This document shows positions 25,993 through 35,539 of a stretch of 64,000 bases of DNA, in pieces. The stretch is from an uncultured Chitinophagaceae bacterium (GTDB taxonomy: Bacteria > Bacteroidota > Bacteroidia > Chitinophagales > Chitinophagaceae). The first letter of the stretch is position 1, and every line of letters begins with the position of its first letter. The position numbers and the translations under genes were made by a program. The stretch spans positions 1 to 64,000 of the forward strand of contig CALMED010000047.1 in NCBI GenBank assembly GCA_937862815.1, read 5' to 3'. The notes beneath the pieces are model-generated. The model was not told the DNA's origin. It ran no database searches and saw nothing but the letters and a program-made list of their open reading frames with translations.

Positions 25993-26961
25993 TTATCGCC
26001 TCAACAAAAAAAGCACAGGCACTTCCAGCCGCTGCCGCCAGGCCTGCTCGCTGTGATCGGCGCCGGGGAAATAGCGGGTGATCCAGTTTTTGCGGCGGAA
26101 GCCCTTTTCCCGCATCACCACATCTGCCTGCCGTTGCAAGGGCGGGTACAGGGCATCGAGCGTGGCATCGCCGTAATCAAAATAAATTTTATGCGTGCGG
26201 GGATGGGGCAAATGGTTGCGCATGTATTGCAGGAAGGCTGCGGGGATGGGGTTGTTTTCCACGGTGAAGATGCCCGGCCAGTGCGTACTCAAACAGGCAG
26301 CGCCGCCAAACACTTCCGGGTATTCGCAGATGGCATAGAGGCTGATGAGTCCGCCCATGCTGCTGCCGGCAACAAAGGTGTTCTTCCGGTCGTTTTTTGT
26401 GGAGTAGGCACTGTCAATAAATGGTTTGAGCTCAGTTACGAGGAACTTCAGGTAGGCATCGGAATGAACCTCCTCCCCCTGGAACACGGCCTGCCCGCTG
26501 GTGCGGAGCGACGTGTACAACGAATCCCGCACATCCGGTGCGAGCGACTCAAAAGGTTTCTGCGGAAAATAATCGGTGTGCCGGTATTTACCACCATTCC
26601 AGACCCCCACCACGATGCAGTCGCGTATTTTCTTCTGCCGCAGCAGGCGGCCCAGGGTTTCATCCACGCCCCATTCCTGTTGGTTCCAGGTAGTGGTGGA
26701 ATCGAAGAGCATCTGCCCGTCGTGCATGTACAGCACCGCGTACTGCTTTTCCGGCGTATAGCCCTCCGGCAACCATACGTCCACGTGCCGGGCGGTAACA
26801 AAAGCGGATGGAAACTCCGCGTGCCGGATGAGCCGGCCGGTAGCCACCCGGGGCAGCTGGCTCCAGCCAGGCGCCGTGAATAGGGTCTGCAACAAAAGCG
26901 TCCATACAAAAGACAGCACACTTTGATACAGCGGAAATGGTTTGATCATACTTGTTTCCAT
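25993..26961 (-). CDS. Exported alpha/beta-hydrolase esterase (esterase D/Fes-like)
   Basis: 322 residues with an N-terminal hydrophobic export signal. Fold features of the putative-esterase family (PF00756 type): VDVWLPEGY, YAVLYMHDGQMLFD, IVVGVWNGGKYRHTDY, the nucleophile elbow GSSMGG with Ser201, and a C-terminal GADHSEQAW with the likely catalytic His. Relatives hydrolyse siderophore, feruloyl or acyl esters; the substrate here cannot be assigned. A second Met at residue 5 could be the start. It is transcribed alone, divergent from the gene at 27156. Confidence 0.88.
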   Translation of the reverse strand: METSMIKPFPLYQSVLSFVWTLLLQTLFTAPGWSQLPRVATGRLIRHAEFPSAFVTARHVDVWLPEGYTPEKQYAVLYMHDGQMLFDSTTTWNQQEWGVDETLGRLLRQKKIRDCIVVGVWNGGKYRHTDYFPQKPFESLAPDVRDSLYTSLRTSGQAVFQGEEVHSDAYLKFLVTELKPFIDSAYSTKNDRKNTFVAGSSMGGLISLYAICEYPEVFGGAACLSTHWPGIFTVENNPIPAAFLQYMRNHLPHPRTHKIYFDYGDATLDALYPPLQRQADVVMREKGFRRKNWITRYFPGADHSEQAWRQRLEVPVLFLLRR

Positions 26962-27106
26962 TACAATTTATCTGCCTCCTTGTCCTTCCCCGGGATAACC
27001 AGGGCCGGCAGCGTGGTGGCTATGCCGGATGGAAGGCACCAACAGCCGGGGTTGGATACGTGAATATAAAAACTTACCGCGAGTTTAATATACCGCCGTT
27101 TGGGTA

Positions 27107-27137
27107 TTGACCGGGAAGAACAATCTGATTAAAATTG
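27107..27137 (+). promoter_or_regulatory. Promoter-like sequence for the 27156 gene
   Basis: TTG (27107-27109), 20 nt, then TAAAATTG (27130-27137), seven of eight matches to TAnnTTTG, 18 nt before the chosen start. Confidence 0.4.
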
Positions 27138-27155
27138 TACCGCAATTATCTACAT

Positions 27156-27833
27156 ATGAAGCAAACCTTCTCTGCCTGGCTGTTGCTCCTGTTGCCGGCG
27201 TTGAGCATCGCCCAGACAGCTTCCCTCCCCCTGTCCAAACGGATTGTACCGACCACCGAGCAAAAAGGCGCTTTCCAGTACCAACCCGCTGCCGGCGACC
27301 GGCTGGTGTATGAAGTGAAATCACCGGACGGTACCCGGTACAATTTTACGGTGACGCTGAAACGCTATGAAACCGACCCGGACAAGAACCATCCGTTTCC
27401 CATTGCCTTCGACTGGACCATGGGCGCCCCGCACAACAGCAGCGGCAGCGTGGAAATCTGTGGCAGCTGTTATACCGATGCCACCCGTTACCAAAACTAT
27501 TTCACCAGCGGCTCCCGTCTGCAGCTGAGTAATGCTTCCACTGTTTTCATGAGTGGACTGAATTATTTTGAGCCGGAGCAGAACGACGAAAAGAAAACGG
27601 TGATGGTCATGGACGGAAAGGAGATTAGCTTTTACGATCGCCTGGGCTACGAAACCCAGCCCGTAAAAGTGGGGAAGAAAACAGTACAACTGCTGATGAA
27701 AAAGTACAACAGCTCGCCCACGCTCGACGGGGAAAATTCGGTGTATGTGCAAGTGGGCTACGACCGGCTGATCCTGGGGATGGAGCTGGGCTTCCACATA
27801 CAGCTGAAGGAAATTCTCCCGGCCAAAAAATAA
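27156..27833 (+). CDS. Secreted protein of unknown function
   Basis: 225 residues from the ATG at 27156, chosen because MKQTFSAWLLLLLPALSIAQ is a clean signal peptide; the ORF has seven further upstream codons. The mature protein is beta-rich (YQPAAGDRLVYEV, GTRYNFTVTLKRYET) with one Cys pair (EICGSCY) and a C-terminal YVQVGYDRLILGMELGFHI. No family recognised. It is the first of several same-strand genes for exported proteins; the next starts 4 nt downstream. Confidence 0.85.
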   Translation: MKQTFSAWLLLLLPALSIAQTASLPLSKRIVPTTEQKGAFQYQPAAGDRLVYEVKSPDGTRYNFTVTLKRYETDPDKNHPFPIAFDWTMGAPHNSSGSVEICGSCYTDATRYQNYFTSGSRLQLSNASTVFMSGLNYFEPEQNDEKKTVMVMDGKEISFYDRLGYETQPVKVGKKTVQLLMKKYNSSPTLDGENSVYVQVGYDRLILGMELGFHIQLKEILPAKK

Positions 27834-27837
27834 ACGC

Positions 27838-28356
27838 ATGAAAACCTTTCTTCAGTTGCTCCTTGTTTTATTGACAAGCGGACACCTTGCCGCACAGATG
27901 AGTCCCTTCGATGGTTCCTACACCGTACTGGTGAAAGTGCAGGCCAAGAACCTGCCCGCCGATGTGCGTCTCGAACTGCAGGAAGTGGAGGCGCCGGCCG
28001 ACTCCTGCCGCTTCAGTTCCAAACCCCTGCACATCCAGTTCCAGGTGCCGGAAAAAGTGCTCATCGAAAACCGCTACAACAACAAAAGCTGGGAATACAG
28101 AGCCCGGGAGTATGCAAAAGACGCCTCGTTTATGGCACCGGGTTACTATGCGGTGGTGCTGCACCAGGGCGAACGCACCTGCATGACGCCGGAGGGCAAC
28201 GACTACCGGAGGAAGGACCGCAGCTTCCGGATTGTGGCGGTGCAGAAAGACAAAACCACTGTGCTGGCAACCGTACCGCCGGAGCAGGTGTACAACCTCA
28301 GCCGCATGCGGGGCCGGTGGAATGAAATGATGGCCATTGAAGTAAATTATCCATAA
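27838..28356 (+). CDS. Secreted protein of unknown function
   Basis: 172 residues with a signal peptide (LLLVLLTSGHLAAQ). The mature part looks like a single beta-sandwich-type domain (SYTVLVKVQAKNLP, HIQFQVPEKVLIENRY, APGYYAVVLHQGERTC). It starts 4 nt after the preceding stop and 12 nt before the next gene, so co-transcription is likely. No motif allows a function to be assigned. Confidence 0.82.
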   Translation: MKTFLQLLLVLLTSGHLAAQMSPFDGSYTVLVKVQAKNLPADVRLELQEVEAPADSCRFSSKPLHIQFQVPEKVLIENRYNNKSWEYRAREYAKDASFMAPGYYAVVLHQGERTCMTPEGNDYRRKDRSFRIVAVQKDKTTVLATVPPEQVYNLSRMRGRWNEMMAIEVNYP

Positions 28357-28368
28357 AACCAAAACAAT

Positions 28369-28746
28369 ATGCTCCAACAAATGCTATCGATTTTACAAAA
28401 CACAGCTGCCGGCAACACCAACACGCTGTTGCTTGCAACCACAGCAACAGCCGCCGCCGTCCTACTAACAGCCCGGCAAAAGAAATTGCGCCTTGTACAA
28501 AAATGGCTTCTTGCTGCTGTGTTGCGCAGGCGGCAGAAAAAGGGGAATGGAATTGCCCTGCTTTTAGGTTTTCTTACTCTGCTGCTGGGTATTGCCGCAT
28601 TAATTGGCATTATTTATTTCGCAGCTATTGGGAACTACCTGATGGTGCTGGTGAGTACAGGTATTGTGCTGGCCATTGTCTTTATCGTTGCTTATGGAGG
28701 TTCAAAAAGTATGGCTCTCAGGAGTTCCGAAAAATCAGAACGCTGA
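28369..28746 (+). CDS. Small membrane protein of unknown function
   Basis: 125 residues with one N-terminal hydrophobic segment (about 19-35), a basic loop (RQKKLRLVQKW, LRRRQKKG), and two strong segments (about 62-82 and 86-107). The tail is charged (SSEKSER). No family recognised. It lies in the run of envelope-protein genes and ends 3 nt before the next start. Composition looks less GC-rich than neighbours by eye. Confidence 0.7.
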   Translation: MLQQMLSILQNTAAGNTNTLLLATTATAAAVLLTARQKKLRLVQKWLLAAVLRRRQKKGNGIALLLGFLTLLLGIAALIGIIYFAAIGNYLMVLVSTGIVLAIVFIVAYGGSKSMALRSSEKSER

Positions 28747-28749
28747 TGC

Positions 28750-29430
28750 ATGATGATGACAAGCTTGTTCATATCAATCGTTGGATGGTTTGCCGGGTTT
28801 ATTCCGCCGGCCGAACCCTGCACGGCAACCTGGTACAGCATCCGGTACCCTGCCGCTGTCATACAACAGTGCAATACGGCGGCGCGGGTGGAGGGCTTGA
28901 CGGAAATCGAAAAAGAAGTGGTGCTGCTCACCAATCTCGTTCGCTACGATCCGGCCCTCTTTGCCCACCACGTGCTGCGGCCTTTTATTCAACAGTGCGA
29001 CCGGAGCCTGCTGTTCGACAGCAGCACCGCGGCTGTGCAATCGCTCTATACCGACCTGGCCAACACCAAACCTATGCAGGTGTTGCAGGTGGAGCCACTG
29101 CTCAACCAAACAACCGCCTCGCATGCCGACTACTGCAGCCGTACCGGCCACATCGGCCACGCCAACATGACGGAGCGCTGGCAGCGCATTAAAAATGAAC
29201 TCGGACATATTTCCGCCGGCGAAAACTGCAGCTATGTGCCGGCTTCCAAAAACACCGCCCTGCACCATGTGATTGCCCTGCTGGTGGATGCCGATACCCC
29301 GTCGTACGGACACCGGTACGCCATCCTGAACAAAAGTTTTCAATACATAGGGGTGGCGGTGCGCAGCTTTCCCCAGGACCGCTACTGCATGGTGCAGAAT
29401 TTCAGTACGGCCCGGAATGTGAGCGAATAA
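28750..29430 (+). CDS. Exported CAP-domain (SCP/PR-1-like) protein
   Basis: 226 residues. A short hydrophobic N-terminus (LFISIVGWFAGFIPPAEPC) suggests export. The CAP fold is indicated by an early helix EIEKEVVLLTNLVRYDP, a central SHADYCSRTGHIGHANMTERW, AGENCSY, and a C-terminal HRYAILNKSFQYIGVAV, which fit the order of CAP signature motifs. Bacterial CAP proteins are extracellular and of mostly unknown role. Three consecutive ATGs (28750, 28753, 28756) make the exact start uncertain. Several cysteines may form disulphides after export. Confidence 0.82.
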   Translation: MMMTSLFISIVGWFAGFIPPAEPCTATWYSIRYPAAVIQQCNTAARVEGLTEIEKEVVLLTNLVRYDPALFAHHVLRPFIQQCDRSLLFDSSTAAVQSLYTDLANTKPMQVLQVEPLLNQTTASHADYCSRTGHIGHANMTERWQRIKNELGHISAGENCSYVPASKNTALHHVIALLVDADTPSYGHRYAILNKSFQYIGVAVRSFPQDRYCMVQNFSTARNVSE

Positions 29431-29480
29431 AAACACAGGAACGATCCAGCGAAACATAAACCCATACCAACCATCTCTTA

Positions 29481-31118
29481 ATGGTACATAATTCAACAAA
29501 CAGAAGGTCACTGACGGGCGGATTGCTCTGGATGCTGCTGGCCGCACCCCTGTTTCTGCAGGCACAACCCGCCGCCCGCACCTACTGCAATTACAACTAC
29601 CCGGAAATCGGCTTTGCAATGGGCTATTTCTGCGATGCCCGGCAAATCGGAAAAAACGACACCGCCATCGCATATACCTATGAGCAACGCGACCGTTCGA
29701 ATCAAAGTATTTTATATGAACAGTCAATGGTCGTTTTTCAGAAATACAAAACCAGGCGCTCCGCTTCGTTGCAGGAAATAGAAAAGCAGGGCAGAGCCGC
29801 ATTGGAAAACCGGTTGTCGCAAATGCGCACCCCTTTTAAAATAACCACGTCAAAAACCATTACCGGCGAAGGATATGAACCAACGCTGCGGTATACCAAT
29901 GAGGGCATGCGCTACACCCACTATACGTATATCGAAACTTCAGCGGGCAATAATTTTGCATTGGAGTATGTGATCAACTTCTATTTCGACAATGGCTTCG
30001 TTGCCGCCACCTCCATCGTTGAATGCCTGAAAAAGCTGTCGGCTTCCGAAGCTGCACAGTACAAGAGCAATACACCGCCGGCTTTTGCATCTTTTGCCAC
30101 GCGCCCCACCAATATTGAGTACAAAACCAGCGGCCGGTACCAGGTGAGCAGCAGTGCTGTGGGGCTTTCGTTTGAATTGGCGCAACACAACCTGGAAGCC
30201 AGTGAATCGGCAGAACAAAAAACGGTGTTGATTGATTACTGCGGTATTTCGCAGGATAACCGGGCGGCTTATGGCGCCCAAAATCCCATCACGTTGAAAC
30301 TGGTAAAAAAACTGGGCGTCAACGACAAGTTTGCAACCATTGCGGCCCCCTATCTCAAAGAATCCTTCAACAACGAACTGAACGGCTACGATGCGAAGAA
30401 ATACCCGGCGTTTAAAAATATGGTGATCTTCAAAAAACGGTGGGAATACATGCCGGGCCGGTTCTACGATCATCCCGAACCTTACCGCTACCTGTTTGAG
30501 TACAATGGATATGTGTACGATTTGGCGGGCGAAAACCCGCAAAAAGCGATCCTGGATTCACTCCTGAAAACCATCCAGGTGTACAAAGGTGCACCCACCA
30601 CCGCTGCCACCACCCCGGCGACCGGCACCAACGCAAACGAAGCCTTCAACCGCGACCTGCTGCTGGGCATGGAGGAATGGCTGAAAGACCAGTTTGCGAC
30701 CGTCAAGGGCAGGGAGAAACCTTCCAATACCCTCGGGGCACTGATGACCAAACGGTTTGAAACAACGCTGAAACTGGGAAGCTATCCCACCGAAATCGTG
30801 GAAGAGGGGCTGGCACCCGATAAGCGGCGCGACTGGACGGGCACTCTCGGCAGTTTCGACAGCAAGGCGAATGCGTTAAAAATGTATAACGACTGGCAAA
30901 AAACATTTTCAACCTTTAAACACGAGCTGTTCCAGCTGAAACTGGTGCGAAAAACGGAGGATGAAGTGGTATGGTCGCCGCACCAGCTGCAACAGGGCCT
31001 GCCGCCGCAGTTTTCTAAAATGGAACTGCGGCTCCGTCTGAAAGAATCGTTCCTGGTGGAAAACGGGAAGATGGTGACCCGTTACGAGGTGCTGCTGACC
31101 ACAGGAAGTAAACTGTAA
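29481..31118 (+). CDS. Large secreted protein of unknown function
   Basis: 545 residues with a signal peptide (LLWMLLAAPLFLQAQ). The mature N-terminus (YCNYNYPEIGFAMGYFCD) has two cysteines that could pair. The middle part contains alternating strands and helices without a recognisable catalytic motif; a Thr/Ala/Pro linker (about 370-385) separates a C-terminal domain (NRDLLLGMEEWLKDQF...YEVLLTTGSKL). No family recognised. It follows the CAP-domain gene by 50 nt and precedes a small lipoprotein by 10 nt. Confidence 0.82.
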   Translation: MVHNSTNRRSLTGGLLWMLLAAPLFLQAQPAARTYCNYNYPEIGFAMGYFCDARQIGKNDTAIAYTYEQRDRSNQSILYEQSMVVFQKYKTRRSASLQEIEKQGRAALENRLSQMRTPFKITTSKTITGEGYEPTLRYTNEGMRYTHYTYIETSAGNNFALEYVINFYFDNGFVAATSIVECLKKLSASEAAQYKSNTPPAFASFATRPTNIEYKTSGRYQVSSSAVGLSFELAQHNLEASESAEQKTVLIDYCGISQDNRAAYGAQNPITLKLVKKLGVNDKFATIAAPYLKESFNNELNGYDAKKYPAFKNMVIFKKRWEYMPGRFYDHPEPYRYLFEYNGYVYDLAGENPQKAILDSLLKTIQVYKGAPTTAATTPATGTNANEAFNRDLLLGMEEWLKDQFATVKGREKPSNTLGALMTKRFETTLKLGSYPTEIVEEGLAPDKRRDWTGTLGSFDSKANALKMYNDWQKTFSTFKHELFQLKLVRKTEDEVVWSPHQLQQGLPPQFSKMELRLRLKESFLVENGKMVTRYEVLLTTGSKL

Positions 31119-31128
31119 TCGCATTGTT

Positions 31129-31581
31129 ATGAAATCAACCCTTCTCATTTTGCTATCCGCCCTGCTGCTCACCGCCTGCAGCGACTCCTGCAACAACAAA
31201 ACCGTAAAAGTACCCGATCTGCCCTACCTGGGTGCCGACTCGCTGCACCAGTTCAGGGTGGGCGACCGGTTCCTCCTGGCCACCAGCACCAACAGCTGCT
31301 GCATGTACTGCTGGCAGGCAGACAGTACCCTGCAACCTTCAGTTCCGGAATCGCCGTTGCTGCGCTTCATTGAAACCATTGAAGACCCTTCCGATCCCGA
31401 CTGTGCCGGCTGCAGCAACTTTTATTACCGCGTTTACGAGTGTGTGGCGCCGGGCAGCGATACGCTGCGCTATGCGGTGATGCCCATGGGCGGGCTGGGC
31501 GGCGCGTCCGGTTGCGAAGAAGTGAATCCGGCACAGGTCGACAGCAGTTATTTCCGCAACTACATCTTTACCATCCGGTAG
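31129..31581 (+). CDS. Small cysteine-rich lipoprotein
   Basis: 150 residues. Lipobox LLTAC gives a lipid-modified Cys, so an envelope lipoprotein. The mature part carries many cysteines (DSCNN, NSCCMYCW, CAGCSN, YECV, SGCEE), consistent with disulphides or metal binding, but no family is recognised. Last gene of the rightward run; a strong hairpin follows. Confidence 0.82.
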   Translation: MKSTLLILLSALLLTACSDSCNNKTVKVPDLPYLGADSLHQFRVGDRFLLATSTNSCCMYCWQADSTLQPSVPESPLLRFIETIEDPSDPDCAGCSNFYYRVYECVAPGSDTLRYAVMPMGGLGGASGCEEVNPAQVDSSYFRNYIFTIR

Positions 31582-31612
31582 AATTCCATCCGCCTGTCCA
31601 CTAACAACGATT

Positions 31613-31652
31613 GCAAAAAAAACGGAGACACACTTAACCCGTGTCTCCGTTT
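31613..31652. terminator. Bidirectional terminator
   Basis: Perfect 11-bp stem AACGGAGACAC / GTGTCTCCGTT with a 9-nt loop. Eight A residues on the left give a strong U-tract for leftward transcripts; a shorter T-run is on the right. It separates the lipoprotein gene (+) from the M16 peptidase gene (-). Confidence 0.8.
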
Positions 31653-31690
31653 AAAAAACCGTGTTTTGCCGCTTTGTAAGCCGGGGCGAT

Positions 31691-34531
31691 TTATTTCTTC
31701 ACGTTCCCGTCGGTATCCAGCTCCACAATTTCATATCCCAGCTTCTGCAAACCGGGCAGGATCTTCGCCTTATCTCCCACCAGCAGGATGTTCATCTTGC
31801 CGGTGGTGATCCACTTACGGGCCAGTGCATTCACTTCAGCTGCGGTGAGGTTCTGAACAATCTGGTTCTGCTGGTCTACATAACTGGCGGGCAGGTTGTA
31901 TTCGAGCAGGCGACCGATGAAGCCGGCTTTCTGGAAGGCCGTTTCATACCGCAGGGCATCGCGCTGCCCGATAGCGCTCTTCATAAACGTAAGCTCCTCC
32001 GCTGTAATACCATCTTTCACGTAGGCGTCCAGGTCGTTCATCAGTTCCACCAGGGCGCTGTCGGTGGCCTCAGCTTTGATGCCGGCACTGAATTCAAAGG
32101 TGCCGCCGTATTTGCTGCCGTCGAAGCCGCTGCGGGCACCATAGGTCCAGCCTTTGTCTTCCCGCAGTTTGAGATTGATGCGGCTGTTGAAAGCGCCGCC
32201 CAGGTTGTAGTTCATCAACCCGGCGCGGAAGAATTCACCCGTGGCATCGTAGAGCAGGTTGGTGGGATAGCCCACCCGGAACTGGGTTTGGGCCGCCTTG
32301 GGCACGTCTACCAGGTAGATGCGGGTCTTTTCCACCTCCACCCCCGGACCGGGTTGCGGAATCTCCAGTTTGCGGTTGGGCAGCTTGTTCAGAAAGCCCA
32401 GCTTCGGCAGAATCTCTGCTTCGGTGATATCGCCCACCACCACCACGCGGGTTCCCTGCGAGGTAAGCGTGTTTTTGTAATACTCGCGGATGTCTTCCGG
32501 CTTCAGGTTCTTAACGGTTACTTCCGTGCCCTCATCACTCACACCCAGGATGTGTTCTTTGCCGTAGTTGAGGCGGCTGAACACCAGGTCGGCAATGGCT
32601 TCGGGTTGCGACTTCAGCTGCTTAAACCCTTCCAGGCGCTGCCGTTGCATGCGCTTAAACGCGTCGTCGGTAAACTTCGGCTTCAGCAGGCGCTCTTCCA
32701 GCAAGGCCATCGTGGCGTCGAGGTTCTTCTTCAGGCATTGTACCTGCACGGTAAACCCTTCCAGCCCGCCATACACGCTGATGCTGCTGCCCAGCTTCTG
32801 CAACTCGCGGCTCATCTCCTCGGCCGTGCGCAACTCAGTATCGTCGTTCATCATGGACGCAAAGAAATCGGCGAGGCCCAGTTTGCTCTTATCCTGCGAC
32901 TGCAACAGATGACCGCCGGGCAACTGGATGATGAGTGTAACGGTGGGCACTTCGGTATTGGTGGTGCCAATGAGCCGCACGCCGTTGGCCATGTTTTCGG
33001 TCCAGTAAGCCGGTACTTTCACCACGGGGTTGGGTCCGTTGCCGGGCATCTTGCTGCGGTCGAATTTGTCTTTTGCCTTCACGTATTTCAGTCCGGCATA
33101 CCCGTAGTCGGGCGCTTTGTAGTTGGCGGTGGAGATGGTGTGGTTGTCATCGGCCACGATCTGCTGCTCCTGTCCCTTGGGCACCACGGAGAGCGTGACC
33201 CCGTGCGCATTTTTAACGTACGTATAATACACCCGCATCACATCTTCCTTGGTCACCCGGTCGTACATCGTAATGATATCCCTGATCTTGTTGGGGTTGC
33301 CGGTAAAGGTCTGGAAGGCGGCGAGCTGCGACACTTTGCCACTCACGCTCTGCAGCCCGCTGATGAGCTGCGCTTCGATGCCGCCTTTGAAGCGGGTGAT
33401 GTCCTCCTCGGTTACACCCCGCACTTCAAAGCTGTCGAGCGCCCGTTTGAACGCGGCATACGAACTGGCAGGCGACTTACCCGGCATGGGCACCACGGTA
33501 AACCAGAACTCACCAGCCAGTTCGCTCAGCTGACTGCTGGCTCCTGCCTGCAGGGCCAGCTGGGGTTTCACCAGCTGCTGGTAGAGGATGGAGTTGTTGC
33601 CCTGTCCCAGTACCTGTGCCAGGCAGGCCAGTGCCGCCATGTCTTTGTGGTAGTTGGGCACGGTGGCATAGGCCTTCAGGAACAACGGAAAGCGGGCATA
33701 GTTATCCACGTAGTGCACAAAGCGGGAGCGGTCAACATGGGGCGTCATGGCCGGCATGTTCTTCACTTCGGGGCCACGGGGGATGGAACCGAAATACTTC
33801 TGTACCAGCTGCAGTACTTCTTTGGTATTGAAATCACCACCTATGGTAAGGGTGGCATTGTTGGGACCATACCAGCGGAGGAAGAAATTCTTGAGGTCGT
33901 TTACATCCACCCGGTCGAGGTCTTCCACATACCCGATGGTAAGCCAGCTGTAGGGATGCCCGTAGGGATATAGGTTTTTGGCCAGGTATTCCTGGGCGAG
34001 TCCGTAGGGACGGTTGTCGTAATTCTGTCCACGCTCATTCTTCACCGTAGCCCGCTGCACTTCAAACTTCTGTTGGGTCACGGCGTCGAGCAGGAAGCCC
34101 ATGCGGTCGGCCTCCAGCCAGAGCATTTTCTCCAGCTGGTTGGCGGGCACCGTCTGGAAGTAATTGGTGCGGTCGCGGTTGGTGGTGCCGTTGAGGGTAC
34201 CGCCTGCTTCGGTTACAATTTTAAAGTGCTGTTCGTCGGCCACATTGTCGCTGCCCTGGAACATCATGTGTTCAAAGAAGTGGGCAAAGCCGCTCTTCCC
34301 GATCTCTTCACGGGCGCTGCCCACGTGGTAGGTAACGTCTACATGCACCAGCGGATCGCTTTTGTCTTCGTGCAGGATGACCGTAAGGCCGTTGGGCAGG
34401 ACATACTTTTCATAGGGAATCACGAGTTCGCTGCCCTTGCGGGTAACGCGCTCCACCAGGCGTGCCTGGGCGCCGGCCAGTTGCGTACCGGCAAACAGCA
34501 GGAACAATAGCCAGAGTGTTTTACATTTCAT
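31691..34531 (-). CDS. Secreted M16-family zinc metallopeptidase, full-length two-half form
   Basis: 946 residues from the Met at 34531, which opens a signal peptide (LLFLLFAGTQLAGAQ); the ORF extends 26 codons further upstream. The first half holds the inverted zinc motif HFFEH at 84-88 (GFAHFFEHMMFQGS) and the downstream helix with the third zinc ligand region (VQRATVKNERGQNYDNRPYG). The second half repeats the M16 fold without a zinc motif but with the substrate-binding RxxxGxxYGARS segment (REDKGWTYGARSGFDG). This is the pitrilysin/insulysin-like arrangement in one chain, expected to degrade peptides in the periplasm. A terminator lies just beyond its stop. Confidence 0.93.
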   Translation of the reverse strand: MKCKTLWLLFLLFAGTQLAGAQARLVERVTRKGSELVIPYEKYVLPNGLTVILHEDKSDPLVHVDVTYHVGSAREEIGKSGFAHFFEHMMFQGSDNVADEQHFKIVTEAGGTLNGTTNRDRTNYFQTVPANQLEKMLWLEADRMGFLLDAVTQQKFEVQRATVKNERGQNYDNRPYGLAQEYLAKNLYPYGHPYSWLTIGYVEDLDRVDVNDLKNFFLRWYGPNNATLTIGGDFNTKEVLQLVQKYFGSIPRGPEVKNMPAMTPHVDRSRFVHYVDNYARFPLFLKAYATVPNYHKDMAALACLAQVLGQGNNSILYQQLVKPQLALQAGASSQLSELAGEFWFTVVPMPGKSPASSYAAFKRALDSFEVRGVTEEDITRFKGGIEAQLISGLQSVSGKVSQLAAFQTFTGNPNKIRDIITMYDRVTKEDVMRVYYTYVKNAHGVTLSVVPKGQEQQIVADDNHTISTANYKAPDYGYAGLKYVKAKDKFDRSKMPGNGPNPVVKVPAYWTENMANGVRLIGTTNTEVPTVTLIIQLPGGHLLQSQDKSKLGLADFFASMMNDDTELRTAEEMSRELQKLGSSISVYGGLEGFTVQVQCLKKNLDATMALLEERLLKPKFTDDAFKRMQRQRLEGFKQLKSQPEAIADLVFSRLNYGKEHILGVSDEGTEVTVKNLKPEDIREYYKNTLTSQGTRVVVVGDITEAEILPKLGFLNKLPNRKLEIPQPGPGVEVEKTRIYLVDVPKAAQTQFRVGYPTNLLYDATGEFFRAGLMNYNLGGAFNSRINLKLREDKGWTYGARSGFDGSKYGGTFEFSAGIKAEATDSALVELMNDLDAYVKDGITAEELTFMKSAIGQRDALRYETAFQKAGFIGRLLEYNLPASYVDQQNQIVQNLTAAEVNALARKWITTGKMNILLVGDKAKILPGLQKLGYEIVELDTDGNVKK

Positions 34532-34630
34532 ACTTGATGCAATTTTTTTCGATGAATGAAGAAATGCAAAAGTAACCCCATCGGGCATGCCGGCTGGATT
34601 AAATTTCAAAAAAGAAAGGGGCTAAGCCGT

Positions 34631-34668
34631 AAAAAAAAGCAGCCACCCGTACACCAACAGGTGGCTGC
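34631..34668 (-). terminator. Terminator for the DUF4397 gene
   Basis: Perfect 9-bp stem GCAGCCACC / GGTGGCTGC; on the minus strand it is followed by eight T residues, 40 nt beyond the stop at 34708. Confidence 0.8.
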
Positions 34669-34707
34669 AACCAAAACCACAATCCAACTATAAAAAGATG
34701 ACAACTA

Positions 34708-35406
34708 TTAATTGTGCAGAATGATGCTGGCGCCGAGGGGGGTAGTTGTATTTCCTACGATGCCGCGGGCAAATACCGTATAAATTTTACCAGCCTGCAG
34801 GTTGATGCCGTTCAGAGTCAGCACCGATGTGGTGGTACCGGCAACGCGAACGTCGAAATTGTACGTTCCGGCGTCAACGGGGGCGAAAGCCTGGTTGGCA
34901 GCAGCGGTGGTTTGTGTTTCAAACGCACGGTTGCTGAATACGGGCGTAAACGTGCTGCCGCTCAGTACACCTACGGTTACCGAAGGAGCGCCGGGGCTCA
35001 GGTGGAAGAAGCGGATATGAGCCTTGCCGCTGGCAGGAGCCGCCAGGTTATCTTCTACCAGGATGGCGCCGATGGAAGCCAACAGGTTGAAAGCGAAGAC
35101 CGAGTAATTTTTGTCTTTGGTGAAGGGAATGTCGGCATTGATCACGGTTGTGGTGGTGCCGGCAGCATTCACTTTGATGTTGCGGGTACCAGCTGCTACG
35201 GTGAGGTAACCGGTGCTGTTGGGGAAGGTCAACGCGGCGCTGTTGACTTTGTTGTTATCAACCAGCAGATCAACACCGGGTGCGTTGGGCGAAGCGTGTG
35301 TAACCAGTACACGGGCTTCTTCTTTTTTTTCTTTTTTGCAGGCGGCAAAGGTGAAAGCAACCAGGGCCATCAGGGCTACAGGTGCAAGCGTGCGTAATTT
35401 TTTCAT
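34708..35406 (-). CDS. DUF4397 lipoprotein
   Basis: 232 residues. Signal peptide with lipobox TFAAC followed by a Lys/Glu-rich tether (KKEKKEEA). The mature protein is a DUF4397 tandem Ig-like pair: RVLVTHASPNAPGVDLLVDN opens the first domain and HIRFFHLSPGAPSVTVGVL the second, with YNFDVRVAGTTTSVLTL near the end. These proteins are surface or periplasmic lipoproteins of unknown role, common in Bacteroidota. A promoter-like sequence lies upstream and a terminator downstream, so it is a single-gene unit. Confidence 0.93.
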   Translation of the reverse strand: MKKLRTLAPVALMALVAFTFAACKKEKKEEARVLVTHASPNAPGVDLLVDNNKVNSAALTFPNSTGYLTVAAGTRNIKVNAAGTTTTVINADIPFTKDKNYSVFAFNLLASIGAILVEDNLAAPASGKAHIRFFHLSPGAPSVTVGVLSGSTFTPVFSNRAFETQTTAAANQAFAPVDAGTYNFDVRVAGTTTSVLTLNGINLQAGKIYTVFARGIVGNTTTPLGASIILHN

Positions 35407-35428
35407 TTTTTGTTTTGTTTAGGACAGA

Positions 35429-35457
35429 TTAACATAGTCCTGCACAAAACAGTTCAA
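35429..35457 (-). promoter_or_regulatory. Promoter-like sequence for the DUF4397 gene
   Basis: Minus strand: TTTTTG ending at 35455, 18 nt, then TATGTTAA (35436-35429), a six-of-eight match to TAnnTTTG, 23 nt before the start codon. Confidence 0.35.
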
Positions 35458-35539
35458 AAAAAAATACTCAGTTAACGGGTAAATAACAATTGTTGATACT
35501 TATAACAAAAAGAGTTGTTTAAGTCTAAACAAAACAACA

